64,000 nt of DNA from contig JACHMT010000004.1 of NCBI GenBank assembly GCA_014208095.1, positions 186,001 to 250,000 of the forward strand, written 5' to 3'. Numbering within the stretch: position 1 is the stretch's first letter; each line of letters opens with the position of its first letter. Source of the DNA: Actinospineispora eucalypti (GTDB lineage: Bacteria > Actinomycetota > Actinomycetes > Mycobacteriales > Pseudonocardiaceae). A program made the position numbers and the translations under genes. Positions 47,698 through 55,853 of this stretch are shown here, piece after piece. Under the pieces are notes generated by a model. The model did not search any database and was not told where the DNA came from. It was given only the letters and a program-made list of their open reading frames with translations.

Positions 47698-48537
47698 ATG
47701 AGCCGCCAGGACGTCCTAGTCTCCGCGGACTGGGCCGAAGAGAACCTCGAAACCGCCGGCGTGGTTTTCGTCGAGGTCGACGAGGACACCTCCGCCTACG
47801 AGGGCGGGCACATTCCCGGCGCCGTCCGGGTGGACTGGAAGACCGAGCTGCAGGACCCGGTGGTCCGGGACTTCGTGGACAAGGCCGGCTTCGAGAAGCT
47901 GCTGTCCGAGAAGGGCATCGGCAACGACGACCAGGTGGTCCTGTACGGCGGCAACAACAACTGGTTCGCCGCCTACGCCTACTGGTACTTCAAGCTGTAC
48001 GGGCACGACAAGGTGCAGCTGCTGGACGGCGGCCGGAAGAAGTGGGAGCTGGACGGCCGCACCCTGACCAAGGACGTGCCGGCCCGCCAGCAGACCAGCT
48101 ACTCGGCCAAGGAGCCGGACCTGACCATCCGCGCGTTCCGCCAGGAGGCGATCGACGCGATCGGGGTGAAGAACCTGGTCGACGTGCGGTCCCCGGACGA
48201 GTTCTCCGGCAAGATCCTGGCCCCGGCGCACCTGCCGCAGGAGCAGTCGCAGCGCCCCGGCCACATCCCCACGGCGATCAACGTGCCGTGGAGCAAGGCG
48301 GCCAACGAGGACGGCACCTTCAAGTCCGACGACGACCTGCGCGAGCTGTACGCGGAGGCCGGCCTCGACGGCTCGAAGCCGACCATCGCCTACTGCCGGA
48401 TCGGCGAGCGGTCCAGCCACACCTGGTTCGTGCTGCGCGAGCTGTTGGGCCACGGCGACGTGAAGAACTACGACGGTTCGTGGACCGAGTACGGCTCGCT
48501 GGTGGGCGCGCCGATCGAGCTGGGGAGTGGTAACTGA
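47698..48537 (+). CDS. cysA: thiosulfate sulfurtransferase (rhodanese), CysA/SseA type
   Basis: 279 residues, two rhodanese domains. VFVEVDEDTSAYEGGHIPGAV opens the first, inactive domain; LVDVRSPDEFSGKI and PTIAYCRIGERSSHTWFV form the second, with active-site Cys in YCRIGERS. It moves sulfur from thiosulfate to an acceptor thiol. The internal length and order match Rv0815c (CysA2). Its stop overlaps the next start by one base (TGATG). AGGGAG precedes ATG 47698. Confidence 0.93.
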   Translation: MSRQDVLVSADWAEENLETAGVVFVEVDEDTSAYEGGHIPGAVRVDWKTELQDPVVRDFVDKAGFEKLLSEKGIGNDDQVVLYGGNNNWFAAYAYWYFKLYGHDKVQLLDGGRKKWELDGRTLTKDVPARQQTSYSAKEPDLTIRAFRQEAIDAIGVKNLVDVRSPDEFSGKILAPAHLPQEQSQRPGHIPTAINVPWSKAANEDGTFKSDDDLRELYAEAGLDGSKPTIAYCRIGERSSHTWFVLRELLGHGDVKNYDGSWTEYGSLVGAPIELGSGN

Positions 48538-48836
48538 TGTGCGGAGCACCCGAGCAGACCGCCCAGCTGCCCCCGGGCACCGACCTGTCCAAGGAGACCG
48601 TGCTGATCGGTCGCGTGGTCAACGGGTCGGAGCCGGTCGGCGGCGCGTTCGTCCGGCTGCTGGACGGCACCGGTGAGTTCACCGCCGAGGTGGTGTCCTC
48701 GGCCACCGGTGACTTCCGGTTCTTCGCCGGCCCGGGCAACTGGACCGTGCGCGCGCTGTCCCGGTCGGGCAACGGCGAGACCAGCGTGACCGCCGAGGGC
48801 CCCGGCCTGCACCGCGCCGAGGTCGCGGTCGGCTGA
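48537..48836 (+). CDS. sseC: DUF1416 protein (SseC)
   Basis: 99 residues: MCGAPEQTAQLPPGTDLSKE then a small beta domain (LIGRVVNGSEPVGGAFVRLL, FFAGPGNWTVRALSRSG) resembling carboxypeptidase-regulatory-like folds. DUF1416 always follows a rhodanese gene in actinobacteria, as Rv0814c follows Rv0815c. It may assist sulfur transfer; the conserved Cys2 is the only Cys. Role not proven. Confidence 0.92.
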   Translation: MCGAPEQTAQLPPGTDLSKETVLIGRVVNGSEPVGGAFVRLLDGTGEFTAEVVSSATGDFRFFAGPGNWTVRALSRSGNGETSVTAEGPGLHRAEVAVG

Positions 48837-48855
48837 GTCACCCGTAGAGACGAGA

Positions 48856-48942
48856 GACGGGGCGGTTCCACCTACCGAGTGGAACCGCCCCGTCCTTCTC
48901 GTAACGACTGACGGACGGTTTCGCCTACCGAGCGAAACCGTC
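48856..48942 (+). terminator. two tandem hairpins with the same loop CTACCGA
   Basis: First hairpin: 16-bp perfect stem GACGGGGCGGTTCCAC (48856-48871) / complement (48879-48894). Second: 11-bp perfect stem GACGGTTTCGC (48914-48924) / complement (48932-48942). Both loops read CTACCGA. They follow sseC directly and would end the cysA-sseC transcript. Confidence 0.85.
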
Positions 48943-49119
48943 CCGCCGGCCGTCCGCCGCGGGATGGCGGGCTTATTCACGGCACGCCATGCCGAGTCCC
49001 CCTCCGCTGCCGCCGTGCGTCGAATTCTCCGCCGCCGCCGTGGGGACCGGTCCCGAGTAACTCGGTTGTCGGGGTTTTCGGTGCGGCATAGAGTCCGGCG
49101 CGGTCGGAGGGGATTCCTG

Positions 49120-50328
49120 GTGAACGTGTTGATTTCCGGTGCGAGCATCGCCGGTCCGGCGCTGGCCTACTGGCTGCGCCGGTACGGCTTCGGCGTGACC
49201 GTGGTGGAGCGGTCCCCGGAGTTGCGGCCGGGCGGGCAGGCGGTGGACCTGCGCGGGGTGGCCAAGAAAGTGGTCCGCCGGATGGGGCTGGACGCCGAGG
49301 TGCGCGCGGCGTGCACGGACACCCTGGGCCTGTCCTACGTGACCAAGCGGGGCTGGCGGGTCGCCTCCACCACCGTCGACGAGCACGGCGGGGACGGATT
49401 CGTCGCGGAGATCGAGATTCTGCGCGGCGACCTGGCGCGGGTCCTCTACGACGCCACCTCGGACGGGGTGGAGTACCTGTTCGGCGACCGGATCGTGGCC
49501 CTGGAGCAGGACGCGGACGGCGTCACCGTGGATTTCGCCGGCGGCGCCCGGCGGCGGTTCGACCTGGTCATCGGGGCGGACGGGCTGCACTCCGGGGTGC
49601 GCGCGCTGGCCTTCGGGCCGGAGTCGGACTACCTGCGTCACCTCGGGCTGTACTTCGCCTTCTTCACCGTGCCCAACCGCCCGCGGCTGGACCGCTGGAT
49701 GCTCGGCTACGACGCGCCCGGCCGGTCCTGCGGGGTACGCAGCATCCACGACAACGCGGACGCCATGGCGTACTTCGCCTTCCGTTCCCCGGAGCTGGAC
49801 TACGACCCCCGGGACGCCGCCGCGCAGCGCGCGCTGGTCCGGGAGCGGATCACCGGGCTGGGCTGGGAGGCCCCCTGGCTGCTGGACCGGATGGACGAGG
49901 CGCCGGACTTCTTCTTCGACTCCATCGCGCAGATCCACCTGCCTGAGTGGTCCAACGGGCGGGTGGCGCTGCTCGGCGACGCCGCGTTCTGCCCGTCTCC
50001 GATGTCCGGCCAGGGCACCAGCCTGGCCGTGGTCGGCGCGTATGTGCTGGCCGGCGAGCTGGCCCAGCGGTCGGGTGACCACGCCGGCGCGTTCGCCGAG
50101 TACCAGCGGCGGATGGGCGACTGGGTTACCGCCACCCAGAAGATGGGCGCGGCGCACGCGGCCGCCGCCTCGCCGGACAGCCAGTGGGCGATCTTCCGGC
50201 AGTACCTGGCCGCGTGGACCGAGCACCACTTCCCCCGGCTGGCCCGGCTCGGCGGCGGGGACGGCGGCGCCGCGCTCGGCGAGCTGGTCAAGGGCATCGA
50301 GCTGCCGGACTACGAGCCGGCGCACTGA
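49120..50328 (+). CDS. FAD-dependent monooxygenase (PHBH-like)
   Basis: 402 residues. The FAD fingerprint is NVLISGASIAGPALAYWLRR (GxGxxG variant, GASIAG) and the second FAD motif is GRVALLGDAAFCPSPMSGQG. The middle VIGADGLHSGVRALAFG carries the DG motif. The group hydroxylates aromatic rings or antibiotics using NAD(P)H; substrate unknown. GGAGGGG precedes GTG 49120. First gene of the accessory oxidoreductase block. Confidence 0.9.
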   Translation: MNVLISGASIAGPALAYWLRRYGFGVTVVERSPELRPGGQAVDLRGVAKKVVRRMGLDAEVRAACTDTLGLSYVTKRGWRVASTTVDEHGGDGFVAEIEILRGDLARVLYDATSDGVEYLFGDRIVALEQDADGVTVDFAGGARRRFDLVIGADGLHSGVRALAFGPESDYLRHLGLYFAFFTVPNRPRLDRWMLGYDAPGRSCGVRSIHDNADAMAYFAFRSPELDYDPRDAAAQRALVRERITGLGWEAPWLLDRMDEAPDFFFDSIAQIHLPEWSNGRVALLGDAAFCPSPMSGQGTSLAVVGAYVLAGELAQRSGDHAGAFAEYQRRMGDWVTATQKMGAAHAAAASPDSQWAIFRQYLAAWTEHHFPRLARLGGGDGGAALGELVKGIELPDYEPAH

Positions 50329-50330
50329 TC

Positions 50331-51233
50331 TCAGCTCGCGAGTACCCGCTTCACCGCCTCGGCCAGGGGCGCGGTGGGCCGGCCGATCAGTGCGGCCAGG
50401 TCACCGGTCTTGGTGGCCAGCTCGCCCCGGTCCACGGCGGCGTCCACGTCGACCAGCAGGTCGGCCACCGGTTCGGGGATGCCGGCGCCGGTGAGCACGC
50501 CCAGGTGCTCGGCCGGGGTGAGCCGGCGGTACCCGACCGGGCGGCCGGCCTGCCTGGCCACCTCGGCGGCCAGCTCGGCGAAGCTCCACGCCACGTCCCC
50601 GGACAGCTCGTACACCGGCTTCGGCGCCTCGGCGGTGAGGACGGCGGCGGTCGCCTCCGCGTACTCCTCGATCAGCGCCGAAGCCACCCGGGCGTCCGGC
50701 CCGGCCGAGCCGACGATCTCGCCGGCGGAGCCGGCGGGCTGGGTCGGGCGCCCAGTTTGGCGCCCGACGGAAACACCGCCGCTCGTGGCGGCGTGGGCCA
50801 GTGAGGGGCGGTAGTTCTCCAGGTACCAGCCGTTGCGCAGGAACACGTGCGGCAGGCCCGAGGCCCTGATCGCGGCCTCGGTGGCCTGGTGGTCCTCGGC
50901 CAGCCGGGCGCCGGACCGCTCGCCGCCCAGGATGCTGGTGTAGGCGAACAGCTCGACGTCCCCGGCCGCCTCCAGCACCGCGCGGTGCTGCGCCGGCCGC
51001 TGCCCGAACGGTCCGGGCGAGGAAATCAGCAGCACCCGGCGGGCGCCGGCCAGCGCGGCGGGCAGGGTTTCCGGGTGGTCGTAGTCGGCCCGCCGCACGG
51101 GGACGCCGAGTTCCTGGGCCGCCTCCGGGCGGCGCACCGCCGCGACCACCCGGTCGGCGGGCACGCCGCGCGCGAGCAGCTTCTGGACTACCTGCCGGCC
51201 GAGGTTGCCGGTCGCTCCAACAATCACGATCAT
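50331..51233 (-). CDS. NAD(P)H-binding reductase, NmrA/QorB-like
   Basis: 300 residues. IVIVGATGNLGRQVVQKLLA is the Rossmann loop; the rest follows the SDR atypical (NmrA/QorB) pattern (YTSILGGERSGARLAEDHQ, FLRNGWYLENYRPSLAHA, VYELSGDVAWSFAELA). It reduces quinones or similar compounds. After ATSGG an extra stretch VSVGRQTGRPTQPAGSAGEI sits where the family continues directly with GSAG...RV; this is palindromic element copy 3 read in the opposite orientation from the other two. The convergent FAD gene stops 2 bp away. Divergent HxlR regulator. Confidence 0.88.
   Translation of the reverse strand: MIVIVGATGNLGRQVVQKLLARGVPADRVVAAVRRPEAAQELGVPVRRADYDHPETLPAALAGARRVLLISSPGPFGQRPAQHRAVLEAAGDVELFAYTSILGGERSGARLAEDHQATEAAIRASGLPHVFLRNGWYLENYRPSLAHAATSGGVSVGRQTGRPTQPAGSAGEIVGSAGPDARVASALIEEYAEATAAVLTAEAPKPVYELSGDVAWSFAELAAEVARQAGRPVGYRRLTPAEHLGVLTGAGIPEPVADLLVDVDAAVDRGELATKTGDLAALIGRPTAPLAEAVKRVLAS
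50723..50777 (+). repeat. palindromic element copy 3, in frame inside the NmrA-like gene
   Basis: 55 bp, identical to copy 1 at 54 of 55 positions after reverse complementing. The gene reads it on the minus strand as VSVGRQTGRPTQPAGSAG, so the element is translated in the opposite direction from the frame used in znuC and the LCP gene. The insertion is in frame and adds about 18 residues to a surface loop of the reductase. Confidence 0.85.
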
Positions 51234-51297
51234 GCGGTTGACGTTAGGCGCCGACACTAACTCTGCGTAAGTACCCACTTTGAAGTACGGTAATGGT

Positions 51298-51708
51298 ATG
51301 TGGGTAAGTGTAGAGGTCAACGGGCACGTGGTGGATGTGTGCGAACCCAACTGCCCGTCCCGGGGCGTGCTGGAGCACGTCACCAGCCGGTGGGGTGTGC
51401 TGGTGCTGGCCATCCTGCGGGACGGCGGCACCTACCGGTTCAGCGAGCTGCGCCGCAGGGTCGGCGGGGTGAGCGAGAAGATGCTCGCGCAGACTCTGCA
51501 GCGCCTGGAGCGGGACGGCTTCGTCCGCCGGGTCGCGCACCCGGTGATCCCGCCGCACGTCGACTACTCGCTGACCCCGCTCGGTGAGCCGGTCGCCCAC
51601 CGGATCGCGGAGATCACGCTCTGGATCGAGGAGCACCTCGGGGACGTCTTCGCCGCCCGTGAGGAGTACGACGCTACGCGCGAGACAGCGCCAGCAGGGC
51701 GGCGTTGA
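51298..51708 (+). CDS. HxlR-family regulator
   Basis: 136 residues. CEPNCPSRGVLEHVTSRWGV and FSELRRRVGGVSEKMLAQTLQRLERDGFVRR form the winged helix-turn-helix of the HxlR/QorR family (broken here: FSELRRRVGGVSEKML, LERDGFVRR). Members paired with NmrA/QorB reductases sense quinones or disulfide stress through the N-terminal Cys; this protein has CEPNC near residue 15. A TACCCAC/GTGGGTA dyad (51272-51278, 51300-51306) spans its start and may be its operator. The 3' end overlaps the convergent TetR gene by 35 bp. Confidence 0.9.
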   Translation: MWVSVEVNGHVVDVCEPNCPSRGVLEHVTSRWGVLVLAILRDGGTYRFSELRRRVGGVSEKMLAQTLQRLERDGFVRRVAHPVIPPHVDYSLTPLGEPVAHRIAEITLWIEEHLGDVFAAREEYDATRETAPAGRR

Positions 51709-52255
51709 ACGCTGCCACCAGCTCGTCGCCGCTCGGCATGCCTTCCGGGTCCATCAGCCACTGCACCACCAGCCCGTCGCACGCGGCGATCTCGAACGAG
51801 GCCAGCGCGGCGGCGTGCGGGTCGCTCAGCGTGGGCAGCTCCTTCTTGATCATTTCGGCCACCTTGACCCGACTGCGCTGGTAGATGGTCGCCAGCTGGG
51901 CCTGCAGTGCCGGCTGGTGCCGGGCGAATGCCACCGCCTCGCTGTAGGCCAGGGACAGGCCCCGGTGCCGGGTGCACACCTCGACCATCGCGCCCCAGGA
52001 GGCGATCAGCAGGGTCAGCGGGTCGCTGCCGGCCGGCGCGGCGTCGAGCGCGGCGTCCCGCACCTGCACCGCCCATTCGTCGAACAGTTCGGTCATCGCG
52101 GCGACCAGCAGCGCGTCCTTGGACCCGAAGTGGTAGCCGATGGAGGCCAGGTTGGTGCCCGAGGCGGCGACCAGGTCGCGCGCGGTGGTGCGCGCGTAGC
52201 CCCGCTCCTCCAGGCAGCGGCGCGCGCCGGCGAGCAGGTCTTCGCGGTGTCCCAT
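51674..52255 (-). CDS. TetR-family regulator
   Basis: 193 residues. LLAGARRCLEERGYARTTAR is followed by the helix-turn-helix LVAASGTNLASIGYHFGSKDAL. The ligand domain is all helical. It diverges from the first P450 gene by 47-59 bp, which makes it the likely local repressor of that gene. The last 35 bp are shared with the HxlR gene on the other strand. Confidence 0.9.
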   Translation of the reverse strand: MGHREDLLAGARRCLEERGYARTTARDLVAASGTNLASIGYHFGSKDALLVAAMTELFDEWAVQVRDAALDAAPAGSDPLTLLIASWGAMVEVCTRHRGLSLAYSEAVAFARHQPALQAQLATIYQRSRVKVAEMIKKELPTLSDPHAAALASFEIAACDGLVVQWLMDPEGMPSGDELVAAFNAALLALSRA

Positions 52256-52314
52256 GGCGGGAGCTTACCGAATGAATCTAGACGCGCGTATTAAACAGAT
52301 GTATGATGTTGATC

Positions 52315-53670
52315 ATGAGTAGCGCGACTGTCCTCAGCCCGAGCGTGGTCGACGGCCTGCCGCCCGGCCCGAAGCTGCCCAAGCTGTTGTCCTCGGCGCT
52401 GGTCTGGACCGCGCCGCAGCGCATCGAGCGCTGGGCTCACCGCCGGTACGGCAGCATGTTCACGCTCTACGCGGCGCCGTCCGGCTGGATGGTGTTCATC
52501 ACCGAGCGGGAGCACCTGAAGCAGGTGTTCGGCGGGGACCCGAAGGTCTACCACGCCGGCGAGGCCAACTCGATCATGCGCGGCGTGCTCGGGGACAGCT
52601 CCGTGCTGCTGCTGGACGAGGAAACCCACCGCGACCGGCGCCGGCTGATGATGCCGCCGTTCCACCGGGACGCGGTGCGCCGGCAGATGGACGTGATGGC
52701 GGAGATCACCGCCGAGAACGTGGCGCGCTGGCCGGTCGGCCGGCCCTTCCCGGTGGCCCCGCTGATGTCCGAGATCACCCTCGAGGTCATCCTGCGCACG
52801 GTGATCGGCGCCGACGACCCGACGCGGTTGGCGGCGCTGCGCGCCGCGCTGCCCAAGGTGATGGACATGAACCTCCTCGGCGTGACCGCGATGCTCTACC
52901 CGGAGCTGCAGCGCTACCGGCCGTGGCACGGCGTGCGCCGGGACCGGGCCGAGGCCGACCGGCTGCTCTACCAGGAGATCGCCGATCGCCGGGCCGACCC
53001 TCGGCTGGCGGAACGCACCGACGTGCTGGCCATGCTGGTCGCCGCCGCTGACGAGAACGGCCGGGGGATGACCGACCGGGAGCTGCGCGACCAGCTGATC
53101 ACCCTGCTCGGCGCCGGGCACGAGACCACGGCCACCGGCCTGAGTTGGACCTTCGAGCGCCTCATCCGGCACCCCGACCTGCTGCGCCGGGCGGTGGAGG
53201 CCGCCCAGGCCGACGACGGCTCCGGGGACGAGTTCCTGGACGCGGTGGTGAAGGAGTCGCTGCGGGTCCGCCCGGTGGTTTACGAGGTGGGCCGCACGCT
53301 GACCGAGCCGGTGGAGCTGGGCGGATACCGGTTGCCCGCCGGCACGGTGGTCCTGCCCAGCATCGGCCTGCCGCACGTGGACCCGGGCCGCTACACCGAC
53401 CCGGAGCGGTTCGACCCGGACCGGATGCTCGGCGGCACGCCCGGGCCAACCACCTGGCTGCCCTTCGGCGGCGGGGGGCGGCGTTGCCTGGGTGCGACGT
53501 TCGCGCTGATCGAGATGCGGGTGGTGATCCGGGAGATCCTGCGCCGGGTGCGCCTGGACACCACCACCGCGCCGGGCGAACGGCAGGTCACCAAACACGT
53601 CACGCTGGTCCCGCACAAGGGCGCGCGTATTCGCGTCTCTACCGTGACCAGCGCACCGGCAGGCGCTTGA
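52315..53670 (+). CDS. cytochrome P450
   Basis: About 451 residues (ATG at 52303 is possible). I-helix LLGAGHETTATGL near residue 266, ExxR as ESLR near 313, and the heme loop FGGGGRRCLGATFAL near 382 with the axial Cys are complete. The N-terminus LPPGPKLPKLLSSALVW and RRLMMPPFHRD are typical of soluble bacterial P450 of the CYP110/CYP138-like group. Substrate unknown; the TetR next door suggests inducible oxidation. Its last 32 bp overlap the second P450 gene on the opposite strand. Confidence 0.94.
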   Translation: MSSATVLSPSVVDGLPPGPKLPKLLSSALVWTAPQRIERWAHRRYGSMFTLYAAPSGWMVFITEREHLKQVFGGDPKVYHAGEANSIMRGVLGDSSVLLLDEETHRDRRRLMMPPFHRDAVRRQMDVMAEITAENVARWPVGRPFPVAPLMSEITLEVILRTVIGADDPTRLAALRAALPKVMDMNLLGVTAMLYPELQRYRPWHGVRRDRAEADRLLYQEIADRRADPRLAERTDVLAMLVAAADENGRGMTDRELRDQLITLLGAGHETTATGLSWTFERLIRHPDLLRRAVEAAQADDGSGDEFLDAVVKESLRVRPVVYEVGRTLTEPVELGGYRLPAGTVVLPSIGLPHVDPGRYTDPERFDPDRMLGGTPGPTTWLPFGGGGRRCLGATFALIEMRVVIREILRRVRLDTTTAPGERQVTKHVTLVPHKGARIRVSTVTSAPAGA

Positions 53671-54946
53671 CGCCGCGCTGGAAGTTGGACCGCAGCAGCG
53701 CGGGCTCGCCGGCCGGCTCCAGCCATGACGTGCGGGTGACCAGCTCGCGGAACAGAGCGCGCAGCTGGGTGCGCGCGGCCATCGCGCCGAGGCAGAAGTG
53801 CGGGCCGTGCCCGAACACCAGGTGCCGGCCCGGCTCCCGGTGGATGTCGAACCGGTCCGGGTCTGCGAACACGGTCTCGTCCCGGTTCGCGGACAGGAAC
53901 GAGACGACCACCTTGTCGCCGGCCTCGATCCGCACCCCGGCCAGCTCGGTGCTTGCGGTGGCGGTGCGGCGGAACACCATCACCGGCGTCCACCAGCGCA
54001 GCATCTCCTCCACCGCGCGGTCCACCAGATCGTCCGGGTTCGCCCTCAGCGCGCGTTGCTGGTCGGGATGGCGCAGCAGCGCGATCATGCCGCCCGGGAT
54101 GCCGTTGCGCAGGGTCTCGTTGCCGGCCACCGCGAACAGCCAGAACAGGTTCTCGAACTCCTCGGTGGAGATCGTCTCGTCGCGGGCGGCCAGCAGGATG
54201 GACATGATGTCGCCGCCGGGCCGGCTGCGCTTGTGCTCGGCCAGCAGGTGCGCGTACGCGTACAGGTCGGGCATGCCGGCGCGGCCGCGCGGGTCGGGCA
54301 TCCTTCCGTTCGGGTCCGGTTCCGGGCGCAGCGCGAGGGCGCTCCTGGCGAGCTCGGTGCCCTTCGTCGGATCGAAGGCCGCGCTGGTCGCGTAGTCCTC
54401 GTCCTGCCAGCCGATGACCCGGTTCGACCAGTCGAACAGCAGCCAGCGGTCCTGCCCGGGCACGCCGAGAACCTCGGCCAGGGTGTACAGCGGCAGGTCG
54501 GCGGCCACGTCCTTGGCGAAGTCGCAGGGGTTGGCGCCTTTGATCATCCGGTCCACCAGGTTCCGGGCGTGCTCCTCGATCCGGCTGGTCAGCGCGGCCA
54601 CCGCGCGCGGCGTGAACGACTTGGCCACCAGCCTCCGCAGCCGCGCGTGCTCCGGCGGGTCCATGTTCAGCATCATCCGGCGCACGTACTCGAGGTCCTC
54701 ACCGGTCAGCGGGTCACGGATCTGGGTGCCGCCGAACGCGGAGGAGAACGTCGCCGGGTCCTTCAGCACCCGTTCCACGTCCGCATGCCGCAGCACCAAC
54801 CAGTACCCCGGCCCGTCCGGCTCGTCCACCCAGACCACCCCGCGCTCGCGGCGCAGCCGGGCCAGCTCGGCCAGTGGCGGCCCCTGCACGTAGGTGGCCG
54901 GATCGTGTATCCGCGCCGTCGCGCCGGCGGCGTCGCTGACCGTCAT
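53639..54946 (-). CDS. cytochrome P450, CYP124/125/142-like
   Basis: 435 residues. The I-helix has LFAVAGNETLRNGIPGG instead of the usual AGxET-T, a variant (NETLRN) seen in the CYP124/125/142/linalool-hydroxylase group; ExxR is present (EMLRW); the heme loop FGHGPHFCLGAMAAR is complete. Hydroxylation of long lipid or steroid side chains is suggested by relatedness only. It is convergent with the first P450. ATG at 54946; the intergenic region to nitrobindin holds nothing else. Confidence 0.94.
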   Translation of the reverse strand: MTVSDAAGATARIHDPATYVQGPPLAELARLRRERGVVWVDEPDGPGYWLVLRHADVERVLKDPATFSSAFGGTQIRDPLTGEDLEYVRRMMLNMDPPEHARLRRLVAKSFTPRAVAALTSRIEEHARNLVDRMIKGANPCDFAKDVAADLPLYTLAEVLGVPGQDRWLLFDWSNRVIGWQDEDYATSAAFDPTKGTELARSALALRPEPDPNGRMPDPRGRAGMPDLYAYAHLLAEHKRSRPGGDIMSILLAARDETISTEEFENLFWLFAVAGNETLRNGIPGGMIALLRHPDQQRALRANPDDLVDRAVEEMLRWWTPVMVFRRTATASTELAGVRIEAGDKVVVSFLSANRDETVFADPDRFDIHREPGRHLVFGHGPHFCLGAMAARTQLRALFRELVTRTSWLEPAGEPALLRSNFQRGVKRLPVRWSR

Positions 54947-55024
54947 CCAGTCAGGTTAAGGGCCGTCCCGGGAACCGGCGACCACGCTATGGCTCTGCGT
55001 GGAAATAAGCGACGGGGGGCGGGG

Positions 55025-55672
55025 TCAGCCGGCGATTCGGGTGAGGCGGGCGGAGAGGTGCGGCTGCAGGGGTTGCCCTTCCATGGCGCGTTCGTCGACG
55101 TAGGCGAGGTCGCGGGTGTCGCCGGTGTCGGTGCCGTTGGCGCTGCCCTCGCCGGGAACGATGCCGTAGAGCCGCTGCGCCGCGTTCACCTCCTTGGCCG
55201 TGGTGGTGCGGGCCACCACGTCGGTGACCAGCTCCCAGGAGACCAGGGAACGCGGCTTGCCGTGGTAGATCTCCACGATCCCGGTGTGGTGCGCGATCAG
55301 CACCTCGATGGAGTCGTCCTCCTGCGGGCGCCACCAGCCGGTCTCGCGGGCGGCCGGGCGCACCACAGTGCTGTTCGGGCCGGGCGGCCCGCTGAGCAGC
55401 CAGGACTGCGCGGAGTAGCTCAGGAACGGCCGGCCGTCATGGGCGAAGATGATCCGCTGGCCGAAGTGCAGCGGGCCGTCGATCGTCGGGTACACGACCT
55501 CGCCGGCGCCCTGCCACACCCCGATCAGCGGCAACAACGGCGTGCACAGCGGGTGCAGGTCCGGCCCCTCGCGCAGGTTCGCGGTGTCCGGCGGGACCGG
55601 TATTGCCGGGTCGGTGAGGCTCGGGATGTTGCGCCTGGCCGAGTCGGACAGCCTTGGCTGCTCGGTGCTCAT
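55025..55672 (-). CDS. nitrobindin-like FABP-family heme protein
   Basis: 215 residues. The C-terminal two-thirds are a beta barrel: GVWQGAGEVVYPTIDGPLHF, IIFAHDGRPFLSYSAQSW, ETGWWRPQEDDSIEVLIAHH (carrying the heme-ligand His region, GIVEIYHGKP). The structural homologue Rv0813c holds the same genomic position. Actinobacterial nitrobindins bind heme and react with nitric oxide or peroxynitrite. Its ATG overlaps the stop of a 30-residue ORF. 55025-54946 is a 78-bp gap. Confidence 0.9.
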   Translation of the reverse strand: MSTEQPRLSDSARRNIPSLTDPAIPVPPDTANLREGPDLHPLCTPLLPLIGVWQGAGEVVYPTIDGPLHFGQRIIFAHDGRPFLSYSAQSWLLSGPPGPNSTVVRPAARETGWWRPQEDDSIEVLIAHHTGIVEIYHGKPRSLVSWELVTDVVARTTTAKEVNAAQRLYGIVPGEGSANGTDTGDTRDLAYVDERAMEGQPLQPHLSARLTRIAG

Positions 55673-55761
55673 GAGCCCAGGCTCCGGTACAGCGCGACCG
55701 AGCACGCCCAGAGCATCGCGGCGGCGCCGGCCAGCAGCACGCCGGTGAAGAACCAAGTCAC
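55669..55761 (-). CDS. small one-helix membrane protein coupled to the nitrobindin gene
   Basis: 30 codons, GTG to TGA: it begins TWFFTGVLLAGAAAMLWACS and ends VALYRSLGS. Residues 3-26 form one membrane helix. The stop overlaps the nitrobindin start (ATGA), the same 4-bp coupling used by other operons in the window. No strong ribosome site is seen upstream. Function unknown. Confidence 0.6.
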   Translation of the reverse strand: MTWFFTGVLLAGAAAMLWACSVALYRSLGS

Positions 55762-55853
55762 GGCAACGCAGCGTAGTCGCCTTGGCCGGCACATCCCCGG
55801 CACCCCGCCCGGCGCGCCATCCTTCGGTGCCGCGCGGCGCATAAGGTTCGGGT

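Noticed and set aside
48964-54946. Antibiotic biosynthetic gene cluster around the P450 genes
   Set aside because: No polyketide synthase, peptide synthetase, terpene cyclase or RiPP gene is present; only stand-alone oxidoreductases and regulators.
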